Shown here: one piece after another, positions 5,267 through 7,302 of the stretch
Layout: each line of letters opens with the position of its first letter
How positions within the stretch are numbered: the first letter of the stretch is position 1
Source: Velamenicoccus sp964471325
Lineage (GTDB): Bacteria; Omnitrophota; Gorgyraeia; Velamenicoccales; Velamenicoccaceae
Direction: 5' to 3'
Length of the DNA stretch: 7,302 nucleotides
Assembly (NCBI GenBank): GCA_964471325.1
Contig: CAYYFL010000036.1
Coordinates: 1 to 7,302 of the forward strand
Program-made: the position numbers and the translations under genes
The notes under the pieces: generated by a model
Told to the model about the DNA's origin: nothing
Database searches by the model: none
Seen by the model: only the letters and a program-made list of their open reading frames with translations

Positions 5267-5509
5267 TTACTTTTTTGCGATTTTTTCTTCGATATATTTT
5301 ACCGCATCCCCCACAGTTGTCATCTTCTCGGCGTCCTCGTCCGGGATCTCGATCCCGAACTCCTCTTCCAGGGCCATAACGAGTTCTACCGTATCAAGGG
5401 AATCTGCGCCGAGATCTTCGACAAAAGAAGCTTCCGGCGTCACCTCTTCAGGCTTAACGCCCAGCTGTTCTGCGATGATTGACTTTACCTTATTGACCGC
5501 ATCTGTCAT
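5267..5509 (-). CDS. acpP: Acyl carrier protein
   Basis: AcpP carries growing acyl chains as thioesters on a 4'-phosphopantetheine arm and hands them between the fatty acid enzymes in the cytoplasm. The 80-residue, acidic protein has the canonical attachment motif GADSLDTVEL, with the modified Ser at 37. It also shows the four-helix ACP pattern: VKSIIAEQLG, SFVEDLGADSLDTVELVMALEEEFG, IPDEDAEKMTTVGDAVKYIEEKI. I start it at the ATG at 5509 because a perfect AGGAGGAG site precedes it; the longer frame to 5569 would add a basic, non-ACP leader. It lies 60 bases after fabG and is followed by a strong stem-loop. AcpP is usually needed in large excess over its partner enzymes. Confidence 0.97.
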   Translation of the reverse strand: MTDAVNKVKSIIAEQLGVKPEEVTPEASFVEDLGADSLDTVELVMALEEEFGIEIPDEDAEKMTTVGDAVKYIEEKIAKK

Positions 5510-5513
5510 TCTT

Positions 5514-5521
5514 CTCCTCCT
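5514..5521 (-). promoter_or_regulatory. Strong Shine-Dalgarno site of acpP
   Basis: AGGAGGAG lies four bases before the ATG at 5509. It fixes the start 20 codons inside the longest open frame and fits the high translation expected of acyl carrier protein. Confidence 0.8.
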
Positions 5522-5569
5522 GTTTACCTGCAAAAATCTTTTCGTGTCGGCACTTCTGTCCCACTCCAC

Positions 5570-6310
5570 CTACATGCTCATTCCCCCGTCCACCACAATC
5601 GTTTGGCCCGTGATATAATCCGCATCCGAAGACGCCAGAAAAAGACAGGCACACGCGACATCGCGGGGAACACCCAATCTATTTAAAGGGATGGTGGCCA
5701 GCATCGCCTTGCGCTGTTCTTCGCTGAGTTTATCCGTCATGGCCGTCTGGATAAAACCTGGCGCAACGGCGTTCGCATTGATGTTCCGGGATGCCAGTTC
5801 TCTGGCCACTGATTTAGTAAAGCTGATGATGCCGCCTTTAGAGGCTGCGTAATTGGCCTGACCGGCATTCCCCATGATGCCAATGATCGAAGCGATGCTG
5901 ATGATCTTGCCGCTCCTCTGTTTGATCATCACCCTGGAGACGGCCTTCGTGCAGTTAAAAACACCCTTCAAGTTGACCGCCAGCACCTTGTCCCAGTCCT
6001 CTTCGCTCATCCGAAGCAGTAAATTGTCCTTCGTGATGCCGGCATTGTTAACTAATATATCAAGATGCTTAAAATTGTCAAGCACTAAATTCACCATACC
6101 TTCAACTTCTTTAAAGGCAGTGACATCCGTCGAAAAACTCATGCTTCTGACGCCTTTCGCCTCGATCTCCTTCTGGGTCGCCTGGGCTGATTCCAGGTTG
6201 ACGTCGCAGATAACCACGTCCGCCCCTTCCTGGGCGAAAAGCATGGCAATCTCGCGGCCGATCCCCCTGGCCCCGCCCGTCACCAACGCCACTTTGCCTT
6301 GCAGCTTCAT
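5570..6310 (-). CDS. fabG: 3-oxoacyl-[acyl-carrier-protein] reductase
   Basis: FabG uses NADPH to reduce 3-oxoacyl-ACP to (R)-3-hydroxyacyl-ACP, the first reduction of each elongation cycle. It is a classical short-chain dehydrogenase of 246 residues, the normal length. The cofactor loop TGGARGIG is at 11-18 and NNAG at 88-91. The catalytic tetrad is Asn113, Ser141, Tyr154 and Lys158 (in YAASK). The C-terminal DYITGQTIVVDGGMSM is typical of FabG. The start is the ATG at 6310, which has a perfect GGAGGAG site; the open frame continues 29 codons upstream without similarity to the family. It sits 61 bases after fabD and 60 before acpP, the classic fabD-fabG-acpP order, so the short-chain dehydrogenase call can be narrowed to FabG with good confidence. 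Confidence 0.96.
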   Translation of the reverse strand: MKLQGKVALVTGGARGIGREIAMLFAQEGADVVICDVNLESAQATQKEIEAKGVRSMSFSTDVTAFKEVEGMVNLVLDNFKHLDILVNNAGITKDNLLLRMSEEDWDKVLAVNLKGVFNCTKAVSRVMIKQRSGKIISIASIIGIMGNAGQANYAASKGGIISFTKSVARELASRNINANAVAPGFIQTAMTDKLSEEQRKAMLATIPLNRLGVPRDVACACLFLASSDADYITGQTIVVDGGMSM

Positions 6311-6314
6311 CTTG

Positions 6315-6321
6315 CTCCTCC
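6315..6321 (-). promoter_or_regulatory. Strong Shine-Dalgarno site of fabG
   Basis: GGAGGAG lies four bases before the ATG at 6310 and sets the fabG start, excluding a 29-codon upstream extension of the open frame. Confidence 0.8.
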
Positions 6322-6371
6322 ATCCGCTTGGACCATGCCCCAGCAAAATGATCCCTGGCGAAGGTCCATCG

Positions 6372-7302
6372 TTAACCAGTCTCTCCTGATTCTGCAACCA
6401 GGGCTTTCATATCTTCCCAGGTCCCCGCGCTGACGACCTTGGCGCTTGAATCTATCTTTCTCATGAGTCCTTTTAAAACCGACCCGGGCCCCACCTCGTA
6501 GAACTCTGAAACGCCCCTTTCCAGAAGGTAGCGCATGGAGGCTTCCCAGTAAGTCGTAGAATTCACCTGATTCACCAGGTTCACCTTTATGATCACCGGA
6601 TCCCTCTGTTCCTTGGCATCGACGTTGCTCACCAGGGGAACATCCGCAGACTTGAAAGGAATCTTCTCGATCTCTGGCGTCAAGCCGTCGCGCGCCCCAT
6701 TCATCAATGAACAATGAAAAGCACCGCTGACATCCAGCGGGATCACGCGCTTGGCGCCCTGCGCCATGACCGCATCCGTCAATAATTGTGCACGCTGTTT
6801 TGTAACAGAGACAATCACCTGGCCCGGGCTGTTGAGGTTGGCGACCTCGCCGCCGGCAGACCTGCTGATCTGAGCGACAACGTCCTTCTCTAGACCAAGA
6901 ACACAAAGCATGACGCCGGGGTTCTTTCTGGAGGCCTCTTCCATCAACTCTCCGCGGCGTCTCACCAGCCGGAGCGCTTCGGCAAAAACGATGACGTGCG
7001 CCGCGACCAACGCAGAGTATTCGCCGAGACTCAAGCCGGCCACATAATCCGGTTTGAGATCCGGCCGGAACGTCTGCATGACGGCAAGAGCGGCGACGCT
7101 GGCCGTCAAAATGGCCGGCTGGCAATTCTCCGTCTTCGTCAATTCCTCGAACGGTCCTTCGAAACAAAGCTGCGACAAAGGAAAACCCAAGACCTGATCC
7201 GCTTCATCAAAGACGGCACGGCCGACGTTGGAATTCTGATAAAGGTCGAGCCCCATGCCTACCAACTGGGCTCCCTGACCTGGAAAAAGAAAGGCTTTTT
7301 TC
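6372..7302 (-). CDS. fabD: Malonyl-CoA:ACP transacylase, lacking only its first few residues
   Basis: FabD moves the malonyl group from CoA to AcpP, supplying the extender unit for fatty acid synthesis. About 309 residues are visible and the frame runs off the right edge. The first visible residues are KKAFLFPGQGAQLVGMG, the usual N-terminus, so only a few codons are missing. The TTG at 7265 is an internal Leu codon, not the start. The nucleophile is in GLSLGEY (Ser codon 7029-7031), the active-site His in SGAFHCSLM (His codon 6714-6716) and the malonate-binding Arg in RRRGELM. EVGPGSVLKGLMRKI near the end is also characteristic. Where many FabD have SPVRW the sequence has STTYW, a minor variation. 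It heads the visible part of the fab cluster; fabH or plsX may lie further upstream, but that is outside the window. Confidence 0.95.
   Translation of the reverse strand, partial: KKAFLFPGQGAQLVGMGLDLYQNSNVGRAVFDEADQVLGFPLSQLCFEGPFEELTKTENCQPAILTASVAALAVMQTFRPDLKPDYVAGLSLGEYSALVAAHVIVFAEALRLVRRRGELMEEASRKNPGVMLCVLGLEKDVVAQISRSAGGEVANLNSPGQVIVSVTKQRAQLLTDAVMAQGAKRVIPLDVSGAFHCSLMNGARDGLTPEIEKIPFKSADVPLVSNVDAKEQRDPVIIKVNLVNQVNSTTYWEASMRYLLERGVSEFYEVGPGSVLKGLMRKIDSSAKVVSAGTWEDMKALVAESGETG

Noticed and set aside
5570..6310. Generic short-chain dehydrogenase of another pathway
   Set aside because: Position between fabD and acpP, the length and the FabG-type C-terminus make FabG far more likely.
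6307..7167. 286-codon minus-strand frame inside fabD
   Set aside because: It is an alternate frame of fabD with low-complexity Arg/Gly-rich translation; FabD has its active-site motifs in the correct frame.

Overview
The window is a bacterial chromosomal segment in which every recognisable gene lies on the minus strand, so it reads from right (7302) to left (1). The order of transcription is fabD, fabG, acpP, fabF, leuC, leuD, leuB, a small predicted exported protein of unknown function, and asd. Both edges cut a gene: fabD lacks only a few N-terminal codons at the right edge, and asd is represented by its first 61 codons at the left edge. I see no RNA gene, CRISPR array, prophage or intact mobile element.

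The organism cannot be named from this window. A bacterial type II fatty acid synthase, clear Shine-Dalgarno sites in front of most genes and moderate GC point to a bacterium. The short archaeal-type LeuC, the shortened glycine loop of Asd, and short intergenic repeats would suit a poorly cultured phylum such as Omnitrophota or a Planctomycetes-related group, but that is a low-confidence impression.

Region by region: 7302-5267 holds fabD (malonyl-CoA:ACP transacylase), fabG (3-oxoacyl-ACP reductase) and acpP (acyl carrier protein). 5266-5031 is a structured, gene-free spacer with several inverted repeats. 5030-3792 is fabF (3-oxoacyl-ACP synthase II). 3791-1815 holds leuC and leuD, whose borders carry arrays of a degenerate 7-bp repeat; these arrays supply the stop codons of fabF and leuC. 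1814-765 is leuB, followed by a probable terminator. 670-170 is the exported hypothetical protein, whose end overlaps the start of asd.

FabD loads malonate on AcpP, FabF condenses it with the growing chain and FabG reduces the product, so the right half is a core fatty acid elongation cluster. LeuCD and LeuB convert 2-isopropylmalate to the leucine precursor 2-oxoisocaproate, and Asd begins the branch from aspartate to lysine, threonine and methionine. The enzymes are ordinary housekeeping types. What deserves a second look is the fab-leu linkage, the heptamer arrays at gene ends, the hairpin at the fabF/leuC border, and the competing stem-loops after acpP. I found no convincing new multi-gene system.
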